Shown: positions 17,584 to 25,751 of the stretch, piece by piece | Numbering within the stretch: position 1 is the stretch's first letter | Layout of the letters: every line of letters starts with the position of its first letter | Origin: UBA2336 sp036787955 | Lineage (GTDB): Bacteria > Bacteroidota > Bacteroidia > Cytophagales > Cyclobacteriaceae | Assembly (NCBI GenBank): GCA_036787955.1 | Contig: DAIQOI010000004.1 | Location: 1 to 64,000, forward strand | Reading direction: 5' to 3' | DNA length: 64,000 nucleotides | Notes under the pieces: generated by a model | What the model was told of the DNA's origin: nothing | What the model saw: the letters and a program-made list of their open reading frames with translations, nothing else | Database searches by the model: none | Made by a program: the position numbers and the translations under genes

Positions 17584-18132
17584 TTATTTCTTATCCGGAG
17601 GCAACAGTACGGCATCAATTACATATACTGTTCCGTTAGAAGCTTCAACGCTGCCGATTACATTGGCAGCACCGTTGATGGTTATTTTTCCATCGGCCGC
17701 TTTGTTGAGTGTGATATTCTGCAGATTTACCTGATTGAGGGTCATACCATCCTCAATCTGGCTTTCACGGATATTGCCTACGTACACATGGTACTCCAGT
17801 ATGTTGCGAAGGGTTTCTTTATTTTCAGGCTTCAGCAGATTATCCAATGTTCCGGCCGGAAGTTTATCAAACGCTTCATCAGTAGGTGCAAACACAGTGA
17901 ATGGACCCGCATTCGATAAAGCGTCTACGTATTCAGCCGCCTTCAGTGCTGCCACAAGTGTTTTGTGCACATTGGAATTGGATGCGACTCGCACCACATC
18001 TGGTCGGGAGGTATTGTCCACTACTGTCGACTGACCGCCTCTATGTCGGGGCATATCAGCCGGGGCGCTTTCTGGGGCTTGCCGCGTACAGGCCAGCAGC
18101 AGCGCTACGGGAAGAATAAACAGGCATTTCAT
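17584..18132 (-). CDS. Fasciclin (FAS1) domain lipoprotein of the nos operon
   Basis: About 182 aa from the ATG at 18132, which gives a lipoprotein signal (MKCLFILPVALLLAC). One FAS1 domain spans roughly 55-180, with FAS1 H1/H2 motifs (GPFTVFAPTDEAFDKLP and NGTVYVIDAVLLPP). FAS1 domains mediate adhesion or protein contact. FAS1 lipoproteins recur near nosZ in Bacteroidota, so a scaffold role for NosZ or its electron donors is possible but unproven. Confidence 0.85.
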   Translation of the reverse strand: MKCLFILPVALLLACTRQAPESAPADMPRHRGGQSTVVDNTSRPDVVRVASNSNVHKTLVAALKAAEYVDALSNAGPFTVFAPTDEAFDKLPAGTLDNLLKPENKETLRNILEYHVYVGNIRESQIEDGMTLNQVNLQNITLNKAADGKITINGAANVIGSVEASNGTVYVIDAVLLPPDKK

Positions 18133-18151
18133 ATATAGATGGGTTTGTAGT

Positions 18152-18628
18152 TTATTTTTCACCATCATTCTGGCGCATAAACTCCAGGATATCCCGTGCA
18201 TCGCCTATGGACACATTCTGGTTGGGCATGCGCGTTAAACACAACTCCAGCAGTTTCTGTGCCTCGGGGTCCTGGTCCAGCATCACATCCACATTGGTAA
18301 TCATGTTCATAATCCACTCTGGCTTACGCCTTTTTGTAATATCCTTCCATCCCGGACCTACAATGCGTTGATCATCCAGACGATGGCAGGCTTCACATTT
18401 CATCTCGTAAATGTCTTTACCTCGTTTTACCCGTTCCTGATCCAATGGATTGGAAAGCGTAACATGTTTGACAGGACCAATCCCTTTTGATGGATCAACC
18501 ACTTCCTCAACGGCGCTTTTTGAAGGAGTATTTTTAGACCCACTCTCCTCAAACTTTGGCTTCTCGGGGGTACAATACACCAGCAGCAAAACCATGACAG
18601 CCAGCGTGGTTGTTATCAGACTTTTCAT
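18152..18628 (-). CDS. Monohaem cytochrome c lipoprotein, first gene of the nos operon
   Basis: About 158 aa from the ATG at 18628, giving the lipoprotein signal MKSLITTTLAVMVLLLVYC. After a charged linker comes one class I cytochrome c domain with CEACH (haem attachment) and a Met ligand in CLTRMPNQNVS. It is the likely membrane-anchored electron donor to NosZ. It is the first gene after the CRP/FNR-type site at 18712-18727 and lies 19 nt before the fasciclin gene. Confidence 0.88.
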   Translation of the reverse strand: MKSLITTTLAVMVLLLVYCTPEKPKFEESGSKNTPSKSAVEEVVDPSKGIGPVKHVTLSNPLDQERVKRGKDIYEMKCEACHRLDDQRIVGPGWKDITKRRKPEWIMNMITNVDVMLDQDPEAQKLLELCLTRMPNQNVSIGDARDILEFMRQNDGEK

Positions 18629-18660
18629 AACAGCTTGTGGTTCTTTTAACAAATGGCGCT

Positions 18661-18668
18661 TCAAGGTA
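18661..18668 (-). promoter_or_regulatory. Putative -7 element for the nos operon
   Basis: On the minus strand TACCTTGA resembles the Bacteroidota -7 consensus TAnnTTTG and lies about 33 nt before the cytochrome c ATG. A start site near 18657 would put the centre of the upstream palindrome at about -62, a classical activator position. The match is imperfect and experimentally untested. Confidence 0.35.
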
Positions 18669-18711
18669 TCGGGGAAATCGAATGGGAAATATGAGCACCG
18701 TCAGTGAAGAA

Positions 18712-18727
18712 TGTGATTAAAATCACT
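18712..18727. promoter_or_regulatory. CRP/FNR-type operator between the nos operon and the GAF gene
   Basis: TGTGATTAAAATCACT matches the CRP-type pattern TGTGA-N6-TCACA at 9 of 10 positions, and contains GTGAT-N4-ATCAC, close to the FNR core TTGAT-N4-ATCAA. It sits in the 135-bp divergent gap, 84 bp before the cytochrome c start and 37 bp before the GAF-protein start. A CRP/FNR-family regulator sensing oxygen or NO is the likely ligand. Confidence 0.65.
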
Positions 18728-18763
18728 TAGTCCAGATACCGCCTCATAATTATTTATCATTCA

Positions 18764-19765
18764 ATGCCGAAAAGAGTATTTTTGTCACAAATGGTAAATG
18801 CCGTGCCTGAATACGCCCATCAGCCTTCCCCGCACAGGCTGACATTTTTTTATAAAACGCTGATTGACCTGCACCGCAGCCCGGTTATGTTTCAGTCGGA
18901 TGTGCAGAAAATATACGAACTGATCTGCCGCACGGCTTCCCGGACTCTCGACATAAGTCGTGTAAGTATTTGGACATTAGATAAAAGTGGACAGACGCTT
19001 ACCCGCAGATTTCTTTATAAAGAAGACGGCATGACAGATGAAATCATAGAAATAAAAGTAAATGATTACCCTGCCTATTTCAAGGCCATCTGTGAGAAGC
19101 CCTATGTAAAGGCGGTTGATGCAAACACCCATCCCGACACCTGTGAATTTTCAGAAACCTACCTCAAGCCCCTGAAAATCTACTCCATGCTCGATTGCCC
19201 GATTCTGATTAATAATCAGGTAACTGGGGTTATCTGCTTTGAGCATCAGCATCAGATACGCAACTGGCAGCCTGAAGATGCTTTGTTCGTTCAATCCCTT
19301 GCCGATTTACTGGCCCTTGTTCATCAAAATAACCGCATTCTGCAACTCTTAAAAGAAATCAGAAGCCAGAATCATCAGTTATCGGAAAAAAACCGGGAGA
19401 TTGCTTCGTTGAACGAACAACTCTCGCTGATGAACCAGCAACTTGCCCAAACCAATGAGGGACTGGAGGAAGCTGTACGGCAGCGCACAGCAGAACTGGA
19501 GAAGCAAAACCGGCAACTTACCGAATACGCCTTTATTAATTCGCACCTGCTCCGCGCCCCACTGGCACGTGTGTTAGGCTTGCTGCAGCTTATTCAACTG
19601 GAGGATTTACCCGTACGGGATAAGCAACTGGTAGAAGCATTGTTTACATCGGCTAATGAACTGGATACGCTTGTTCGCAACATTTCCGAAATGCTGTATT
19701 CCGGTAATCCGATAAGCCGGGAAGACGTAAAACGAATCATTGAAAGAAACCTGCCCGACCAGTAA
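18764..19765 (+). CDS. GAF plus DHp protein lacking a kinase ATPase domain
   Basis: 333 aa with no membrane segment. A GAF domain spans about 44-187 (ISRVSIWTLDKSG to LDCPILINNQVTGVICFEH). A coiled coil follows at about 188-255 rich in Gln/Glu. The last part is a histidine-kinase dimerisation helix pair, 255-312, with an H-box-like NSHLLRAPLARVLGL (His261). The protein ends about 20 residues later, so the HATPase_c domain is absent. It may be phosphorylated by a partner kinase, act as a phosphotransfer or dominant partner, or signal by dimerisation only. It is divergent from the nos operon across a shared CRP/FNR-type site. Confidence 0.8.
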   Translation: MPKRVFLSQMVNAVPEYAHQPSPHRLTFFYKTLIDLHRSPVMFQSDVQKIYELICRTASRTLDISRVSIWTLDKSGQTLTRRFLYKEDGMTDEIIEIKVNDYPAYFKAICEKPYVKAVDANTHPDTCEFSETYLKPLKIYSMLDCPILINNQVTGVICFEHQHQIRNWQPEDALFVQSLADLLALVHQNNRILQLLKEIRSQNHQLSEKNREIASLNEQLSLMNQQLAQTNEGLEEAVRQRTAELEKQNRQLTEYAFINSHLLRAPLARVLGLLQLIQLEDLPVRDKQLVEALFTSANELDTLVRNISEMLYSGNPISREDVKRIIERNLPDQ

Positions 19766-19795
19766 AATAGCCGGGCGCATTAACTCATTCTGATG

Positions 19796-20956
19796 TTAAC
19801 GCATCAGCACCGGAACGTTGGCTGCCAGCACTTCCAGGTCTTTATCGGTTATTTCTTTTTTCTCATCGGCCATTATCAGAAAGTTTTCATAAACGATATC
19901 CAGATCCGCACCTTCAATTTTATAGCCCAGTTGCTCGAGGCGGTGTTTCAGGGCGGCTCTTCCGCTCCGTGCTGTTAATACGATGGACGAGCAAGGCACG
20001 CCTACTTCAGCCGGATTAATGATTTCGTAGTTTTCGGCATGCTTTAAAAACCCATCCTGATGTATGCCCGATGAGTGCGCAAAAGCATTGGCACCAACAA
20101 TGGCTTTATTGGGCTGCACCGGCATGCGCATCATTTTGCTTACCAGCTTGCTGATGCCATAGAGGCGCTCGGTTTTTATATTGGTGTACATGTCCAGGTC
20201 CTGGTGTTTTTTCAGTATCATCACCACCTCTTCCAGCGAGGTATTACCAGCCCGTTCGCCAATGCCATTGATGGTCACTTCAGCCTGACGTGCCCCGCTG
20301 ATTAAGCCCGATATGGTGTTGGCCGTGGCCAGCCCTAAATCATTGTGACAATGAACAGACACCACTGCCTTGTGAATGTTGGAAACATGTTCAAACAAAT
20401 ACTGTATGCGTTTGCCATACAAATGCGGCAGGCAATAACCGGTGGTATCGGGAATATTCACCACATCGGCACCTGCCGCAATAACTGCTTCAATCATTTG
20501 TGCCAGAAAAGCAAGATCGGCACGACCTGCATCCTCGGCATAGAATTCTACCTCAAAGCCTTTGGATTTGGCATATTTCACGGCCCACACGCCCTGTTCA
20601 AGAATCTGCTCTCGGGTGCTGCGAAATTTATATTTGATATGGACATCACTAGAACCGATGCCCGTATGTATGCGTCCTCTTTTGGCATAACGTAATGCTT
20701 CAGCTGCCACGTCAATATCTTCCTGGCGGGCACGCGTAAGTCCGCATACTACCGGATCCTTCACAGCGCGTGAAATACCGATAACCGACAGAAAATCTCC
20801 CGGACTGGAAATAGGAAATCCGGCCTCAATGATGTCAACACCCAGCGCTTCCAGTTCACGGGATATGGTTATTTTTTCTTCAGTACTCAACTGGCAGCCC
20901 GGCACCTGCTCGCCATCGCGAAGGGTTGTATCGAAGATGTGGATTTTCTGGCTCAT
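19796..20956 (-). CDS. leuA: 2-isopropylmalate synthase, short form
   Basis: 386 aa. Condenses acetyl-CoA with 2-oxoisovalerate in leucine synthesis. The HMGL-like TIM barrel shows FDTTLRDGEQVPGC, the metal ligands in VSVHCHNDLGLATAN and the conserved INGIGERAGN. The C-terminal LeuA_dimer domain that binds leucine for feedback inhibition is missing; full-length enzymes run to about 500 aa. Homocitrate or citramalate synthase is possible by sequence, but the leuCDB context favours LeuA. It is the last gene of the operon, 46 nt after leuB. Confidence 0.88.
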   Translation of the reverse strand: MSQKIHIFDTTLRDGEQVPGCQLSTEEKITISRELEALGVDIIEAGFPISSPGDFLSVIGISRAVKDPVVCGLTRARQEDIDVAAEALRYAKRGRIHTGIGSSDVHIKYKFRSTREQILEQGVWAVKYAKSKGFEVEFYAEDAGRADLAFLAQMIEAVIAAGADVVNIPDTTGYCLPHLYGKRIQYLFEHVSNIHKAVVSVHCHNDLGLATANTISGLISGARQAEVTINGIGERAGNTSLEEVVMILKKHQDLDMYTNIKTERLYGISKLVSKMMRMPVQPNKAIVGANAFAHSSGIHQDGFLKHAENYEIINPAEVGVPCSSIVLTARSGRAALKHRLEQLGYKIEGADLDIVYENFLIMADEKKEITDKDLEVLAANVPVLMR

Positions 20957-21002
20957 ATCTTTTTGTTGTTGGTTTCATTGTTTATCAGGCACCACCGGTA
21001 TT

Positions 21003-22094
21003 TTATACCTCCTCCATTACCCTGGTTATACACAATACAATCTGCTGTCCCATCTGTTGTGTATTCAGAATTTTATCTGGTGGTGTTTCTCTGTCGGCTA
21101 TGTCGGTTGTGCGATAACCCTCATTTAAAACCCACTCCACTGTTCTGATTACCGTGCTTGCTTCTTCCTGCAAACCGAACGAGAGATCGAGTAGCATGGC
21201 TGCCGACAAAACAGAAGCCAGCGGATTGGCAATTCCTTTGCCGGCAATATCGTGTGCACTGCCATGTATGGGTTCATACAAACCAATATTATCACCTATC
21301 GAAGCCGATGCAAGCATACCCATGGATCCGGCTATCTGAGAGGCCTCATCAGTAAGAATGTCGCCAAACAAATTGCCGGTAAGCACTACATCGAAAGCGC
21401 GTGGATTTTGAATAAGTTTCATTGCGGCAGCATCAACAAACAAATGATCCAGTTCAACATCCGGATAACCAACTGCTACTTGTTGAACAACCTCTCGCCA
21501 CAGTCGTGAACTTTCCAGCACGTTGGCCTTATCTATAGAAGTAACTTTTTTCTTACGTGCACGCGCTGCCTTAAACGCCATGTGAGCGATACGCTCCACT
21601 TCATGCCGCGAGTAAATCATCATGTCGTAGGCGGTATTGTTATTATCCTTTCTGCCTTTTTCACCGAAATACACATCACCGGTAAGTTCACGGAAAAAGA
21701 GTATGTCGGACCCTCTTAGAATTTCCGGCTTTATGGCAGAGGCATTCAGCAATGCATCGAACAGCTTAACCGGGCGGATGTTGGCATATAAACCCAGCTC
21801 TTTGCGTAAACGCAGCAACCCCTGTTCGGGGCGTATCTTCAGTGTCGGATCATTGTCGTACGCCGGATGACCCACTGCCCCAAACAGGATGGCATCGGAC
21901 CGATGCAGCAAATTCAAAGTAGTGTCGGGTAGCGGATTACCGGTAGCCTGAATGGCCTCATGCCCAATTAGGGCTTCTTCAAAAACAAACTCATGTCCAT
22001 AAACAGACGCAATGCGTTGCAGCACTTTAACACTCTCGGCCGTAACTTCACGGCCAATTCCATCACCGGGTAAAACCGCAATTCGCTTTTTCAT
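21003..22094 (-). CDS. leuB: 3-isopropylmalate dehydrogenase
   Basis: 363 aa, normal length. NAD-dependent oxidative decarboxylation of 3-isopropylmalate. Visible motifs are the N-terminal IAVLPGDGIGREVTAE, the substrate-binding RPEQGLLRLRKELGLYANIR region and the NAD site near YEPIHGSAHDIAGKGIANP. The start overlaps the leuD stop by 4 nt (ATGA). Confidence 0.95.
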   Translation of the reverse strand: MKKRIAVLPGDGIGREVTAESVKVLQRIASVYGHEFVFEEALIGHEAIQATGNPLPDTTLNLLHRSDAILFGAVGHPAYDNDPTLKIRPEQGLLRLRKELGLYANIRPVKLFDALLNASAIKPEILRGSDILFFRELTGDVYFGEKGRKDNNNTAYDMMIYSRHEVERIAHMAFKAARARKKKVTSIDKANVLESSRLWREVVQQVAVGYPDVELDHLFVDAAAMKLIQNPRAFDVVLTGNLFGDILTDEASQIAGSMGMLASASIGDNIGLYEPIHGSAHDIAGKGIANPLASVLSAAMLLDLSFGLQEEASTVIRTVEWVLNEGYRTTDIADRETPPDKILNTQQMGQQIVLCITRVMEEV

Positions 22095-22690
22095 AACATT
22101 TGTTTCAGCATGGATGCTTCAAATTCCGCAATTTCATCTTTCAGACTCAGCAGGTAGTCAATGTCATCGTATCCGTTCATCAGGCATATTTTCTTATAGG
22201 GATTGATATCAAATTCAGATGAACTTCCATCGGGAAGAATAATCACCTGTTGTTCCAGATTAATGGTGAAAAGAGATTCAGGATTGCTTTCAATTGTTTG
22301 AAATATCTTTTGAAGAAAAGTATCGCTTACCTGCACGGGTAAAAGGGCATTATTCAAAGCATTGTTTTTAAAGATGTCGGCAAAGAAGCTGGAAATGACA
22401 GCACGGAAACCATAATCATACAAGGCCCATGCTGCGTGCTCACGACTGCTCCCACAGCCAAAGTTTTTACCGGCCACCAGTATTTTGCCATTGTACTGCG
22501 GGTTGTTCAGCACAAAATCCGGTTTTGGTTGTCCTGCCTCATCGTAGCGCCAGTCGCGAAACAGGTTGGTTGCAAACCCCTGACGGGTTGTTGCTTTAAG
22601 AAAGCGTGCCGGGATAATCTGATCGGTGTCGATGTTTTCGACCGGTAAGGGAACTGCCGTTGAAACCAGTTTTATGAACTTTTCTTTCAT
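22091..22690 (-). CDS. leuD: 3-isopropylmalate dehydratase small subunit
   Basis: 199 aa swivel subunit that pairs with LeuC to isomerise 2- to 3-isopropylmalate. Family motifs include VENIDTDQIIPARFLK near the N terminus and LVAGKNFGCGSSREHAAWAL about 70-90. It lies 12 nt after leuC and overlaps leuB by 4 nt. Confidence 0.95.
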   Translation of the reverse strand: MKEKFIKLVSTAVPLPVENIDTDQIIPARFLKATTRQGFATNLFRDWRYDEAGQPKPDFVLNNPQYNGKILVAGKNFGCGSSREHAAWALYDYGFRAVISSFFADIFKNNALNNALLPVQVSDTFLQKIFQTIESNPESLFTINLEQQVIILPDGSSSEFDINPYKKICLMNGYDDIDYLLSLKDEIAEFEASMLKQML

Positions 22691-22702
22691 GCCATTGGCG
22701 TA

Positions 22703-24112
22703 TTAGTCCAGTAACTCACGTACATCAGTAATTCGGCCGGTTATGGCCGCGGCTGCCGCACTCAGCGGACTGGCCAGGAAGGTTCTGGCGCCCGGCCCCT
22801 GGCGTCCTTCAAAATTCCTGTTAGATGTGCTGATACAATACTTGCCTGCGGGTATTTTATCTTCATTCATACCCAGGCATGCCGAGCAGCCGGGGCCCCG
22901 CAGCTCAAAGCCGGCTTCAGCAAAAATCTTATCCAGGCCTTCTTCACGTGCCTGCTTTTCCACCTGCTTTGAACCGGGCACTACCCACACTTCCACATCG
23001 GGTGCTTTCTTTTTCCCTTTCACAACATGGGCTACCATGCGCAGGTCTTCAATGCGCGCGTTGGTACAACTGCCGATAAACACGTAGTCCACTTTTTTAC
23101 CCAGTAAAGAAGTGCCGGGTTCAAGCCCCATATATTGCAGGGATTTGAAGAATGAATTTCTCTCGCTCAGTATTTTCAGTTCGTCAGCCGAAGGAATGCG
23201 ATCGGTGATGCGCATGCCCATGCCGGGATTGGTACCATAGGTAATCATCGGGGCAATGTCGGCTGCATCAAAGTGCAGCACTTTGTCATAGTCGGCTTCT
23301 TCATCGGTTTTGAGTTTTTTCCACCGGGATATAAGTGTTTCCAGTGCCTCACCTTTCGGTGCAAACTTTCTTTCCCTTATATAACTGAATGTTATTTCAT
23401 CCGGTGCAATCAGGCCGCCCCGTGCCCCCATTTCAATGCTCATATTGCAGATGGTCATGCGTGCCTCCATGGAAAGACTTTCAATGGCCGATCCCGCATA
23501 CTCAACAAAGTAGCCTGTAGCACCACTTGATGAAATCTTTGAAATGATGTACAGGATAATGTCTTTGGCCACCACCCCTTTGCCCAGATAACCGTTTATT
23601 TCAATGCGCATGGTTTTGGGGCGGTATTGAAGAATACATTGGGTTGCCAATACCTGTTCTACTTCGCTGGTACCGATACCAAAGGCAATGGTACCGAAAG
23701 CACCATGGGTTGAGGTGTGGCTGTCGCCACATACAATAGTCATACCCGGCAGGGTTAATCCCAGCTCCGGCCCGATGATGTGCACGATGCCCTGATAAGG
23801 ATGTCCCAGATCATAGAGCTCAATGCCAAACTCCCGACAATTTTTCCGCAGCATTTCCACCTGCTGGCGTGACAAAGCCTCGCGGATGGGCAGGTGCTGA
23901 TCTTTGGTGGGCACATTGTGATCGGCCGTGGCTGTGGTACGCTCAGGGCGAAATACGGGGATGTTGCGCCTGCGCAGTCCATCAAAGGCCTGCGGGCTTG
24001 TAACCTCATGAATGAAATGCCGGTCAATAAAGAGTACATCCGGGTATCCTTCCTTTTTCTTCACCACATGCGCATCCCAGATTTTATCGAACAATGTTTT
24101 AGGTGTTGACAT
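22703..24112 (-). CDS. leuC: 3-isopropylmalate dehydratase large subunit
   Basis: About 469 aa aconitase-type subunit. The three 4Fe-4S ligands are in VFIGSCTNARIEDL and PGCSACLGMN; SNRNFEGRQGPGARTFLASP closes the active site. The ATG at 24112 (MSTPKTLFDKI) is chosen over a TTG two codons upstream. Its start is about 39 nt after a terminator-like hairpin (24151-24174), placing it under possible attenuation control. Confidence 0.95.
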   Translation of the reverse strand: MSTPKTLFDKIWDAHVVKKKEGYPDVLFIDRHFIHEVTSPQAFDGLRRRNIPVFRPERTTATADHNVPTKDQHLPIREALSRQQVEMLRKNCREFGIELYDLGHPYQGIVHIIGPELGLTLPGMTIVCGDSHTSTHGAFGTIAFGIGTSEVEQVLATQCILQYRPKTMRIEINGYLGKGVVAKDIILYIISKISSSGATGYFVEYAGSAIESLSMEARMTICNMSIEMGARGGLIAPDEITFSYIRERKFAPKGEALETLISRWKKLKTDEEADYDKVLHFDAADIAPMITYGTNPGMGMRITDRIPSADELKILSERNSFFKSLQYMGLEPGTSLLGKKVDYVFIGSCTNARIEDLRMVAHVVKGKKKAPDVEVWVVPGSKQVEKQAREEGLDKIFAEAGFELRGPGCSACLGMNEDKIPAGKYCISTSNRNFEGRQGPGARTFLASPLSAAAAAITGRITDVRELLD

Positions 24113-24141
24113 GAACAACTGTTAGTTAGTTCTTGCAGAGT

Positions 24142-24174
24142 AAAATGAAACCGCGCCGGCTTAAGCCGGCGCGG
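24142..24174 (-). terminator. Terminator-like hairpin in the leuC leader
   Basis: A 24-bp perfect palindrome at 24151-24174 (arms CCGCGCCGGCTT and AAGCCGGCGCGG) is followed on the minus strand by TTTCATTTT. On the plus strand no T-run follows, so the signal is oriented toward leuC. It ends about 39 nt before the leuC ATG, nearly the same spacing as the ilvE attenuator. It may end ilvC transcripts, act as a leu attenuator, or both. Confidence 0.65.
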
Positions 24175-24271
24175 CACCCTGCAGCAATTATCTTTTAACT
24201 TTCGGTTGCTAATATCCGCTTTAACGAAAATTATTGCTACAAAAAATTAAATTTTTAAAAACTTTTTGCTG

Positions 24272-24288
24272 ACAAATGTTAGGTAGCA
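24272..24288 (-). promoter_or_regulatory. 17-nt box shared by the leuC and ilvE upstream regions (leu copy)
   Basis: TGCTACCTAACATTTGT on the minus strand differs by one base from the copy at 30324-30340 before the ilv leader. Both copies precede an AT-rich stretch and a leader with a GC-rich hairpin. It could be a promoter -33 region plus an operator for a common regulator, or part of the leader. Not recognised as a known site. Confidence 0.5.
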
Positions 24289-24370
24289 AAATACTATACC
24301 CTGCCTCAGGTACACGTTTTTAAAACATTGAAGCACAAGCATAAAAATATACCCACAGTCTGTTTGTTTT

Positions 24371-25447
24371 TTATATAATGTTTTTCATGCTTTTCTCTGT
24401 TTTTACCTTTTCTGGTCTCAGACTACGCACAACAGCACCAGCCTGCCACAATTCGCTGTTGCGCAGCTCTTTGAGCTCTTCGGCCAGTCTTTCACGGTAG
24501 TCGGGCTGGCTGCATGTCTCAATGGTGCGTTTTGCTTCTTTGCCACTGGCTACACTTGCATAAAGTTCCTGAAATACCGGAAGCGTTGCTTCTTTAAATC
24601 TCTTCTTCCAGTCGAGTGCGCCTCGTTGTGCAGTAGTCGAACAGTTAGCATACATCCAGTCCATACCGTTTTCGGCTACCAAAGGCATCAGGCTTTGGGT
24701 AAGTTCTTCCACCGTTTCGTTAAAGGCTTCAGAAGGCGAATGTCCGTTGGCACGCAATACTTCGTATTGGGCTTCGAAAATGCCGGCAATAGCACCCATC
24801 AGGGTGCCGCGTTCACCGGTGAGGTCGGAATAAACTTCTTTTTTAAAATCGGTTTCGAACAGATAACCGGACCCTACACCAATACCTAAGGCTATGGCTT
24901 TTTCTTTTGCCCTGCCGGTGGCATTCTGATATACCGCAAAACTGGAGTTGACTCCTTTGCCCTGCAGGAAAAGCCTGCGCACCGAAGTGCCCGAACCCTT
25001 GGGGGCCACCAGAATAACATCCACATCGGGTGGAGGAATTATACCGGTCTGATCGCTGAAGGTAATTCCAAAGCCGTGGGAGAAGTACAATGTTTTGCCG
25101 GTTGTTAAATGAGGTTTAATAACAGGCCATGTGGCAATCTGTCCGGCATCGGATAAAAGATATTGAATGATGGTTCCCTGTTGCGCGGCTTCTTCCAGAT
25201 CAAAAAGGGTTTCGCCGGGCACCCACCCATGTTCCAATGCTTTTTGCCAGGAATGTGTTCCGCTGCGTTGTCCTACAATCACGCGGAAGCCGTTGTCGCG
25301 CAGGTTGAGAGCCTGAGCGGGTCCCTGCACTCCATATCCGATAACTGCAATGGTTTCATGTTGTAAAACCTGCAACGCCTTATCCATTGGAAACTCTTCA
25401 CGGGTTACAACTTCTTCGGTAACACCGCCAAAATCAATACGTGCCAT
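24371..25447 (-). CDS. ilvC: Ketol-acid reductoisomerase
   Basis: 358 aa. NADPH-dependent isomero-reduction of acetolactate and acetohydroxybutyrate. N-terminal Rossmann motif AVIGYGVQGPAQALNLRDNG, LVAPKGSGTSVRRLF and the metal-binding region around ETDFKKEVYSDLTGERGTLM are present. It overlaps the ilvN 3' end by 14 nt. The following 252 bp up to leuC hold the shared box and the terminator-like hairpin, and no gene. Confidence 0.95.
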   Translation of the reverse strand: MARIDFGGVTEEVVTREEFPMDKALQVLQHETIAVIGYGVQGPAQALNLRDNGFRVIVGQRSGTHSWQKALEHGWVPGETLFDLEEAAQQGTIIQYLLSDAGQIATWPVIKPHLTTGKTLYFSHGFGITFSDQTGIIPPPDVDVILVAPKGSGTSVRRLFLQGKGVNSSFAVYQNATGRAKEKAIALGIGVGSGYLFETDFKKEVYSDLTGERGTLMGAIAGIFEAQYEVLRANGHSPSEAFNETVEELTQSLMPLVAENGMDWMYANCSTTAQRGALDWKKRFKEATLPVFQELYASVASGKEAKRTIETCSQPDYRERLAEELKELRNSELWQAGAVVRSLRPEKVKTEKSMKNII

Positions 25448-25751
25448 AATTGTTTATTTTTTGATTGTTGATAAAAGAACTCAAGGGTTGCGATTGCATC
25501 CATGTATCTTCTTCTGTATAAACAGCCTGTTCTACTTCAATAAGCTTTTCCAACTGGTGCTTTACTCTTTCAGCCATTTCAGGGGTAGTATAAACCAGCA
25601 GGGTTGCACCACCCCTTCGAACATCATTTTCATCTTCGTGTGCCACCATATAGCGTATGCGTACACGTCTTCGGTTAAGCACATTGATAATGCGATTAAG
25701 GATCGAAAAATTGTTATCGGCTTTTATCCGTATGGTATAATTGCGTTTCAC
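25434..25751 (-). CDS. ilvN: Acetolactate synthase small (regulatory) subunit
   Basis: 105 aa from a GTG start that overlaps the ilvB stop (GTGA). One ACT domain (YTIRIKADNNFSILNRIINV, RVRIRYMVAHEDE) that normally binds valine and sets feedback inhibition of IlvB. It is shorter than the about 160-aa IlvH type and has the single-ACT IlvN-like form. Translational coupling with ilvB fits a 1:1 complex. Confidence 0.9.
   Translation of the reverse strand: MKRNYTIRIKADNNFSILNRIINVLNRRRVRIRYMVAHEDENDVRRGGATLLVYTTPEMAERVKHQLEKLIEVEQAVYTEEDTWMQSQPLSSFINNQKINNYGTY

Noticed and set aside
24247..24342. 31-aa frame as a leuC leader peptide (minus strand)
   Set aside because: Its Leu codons are scattered, it spans the shared 17-nt box, and about 70 nt separate its stop from the hairpin, so it does not fit attenuation geometry.
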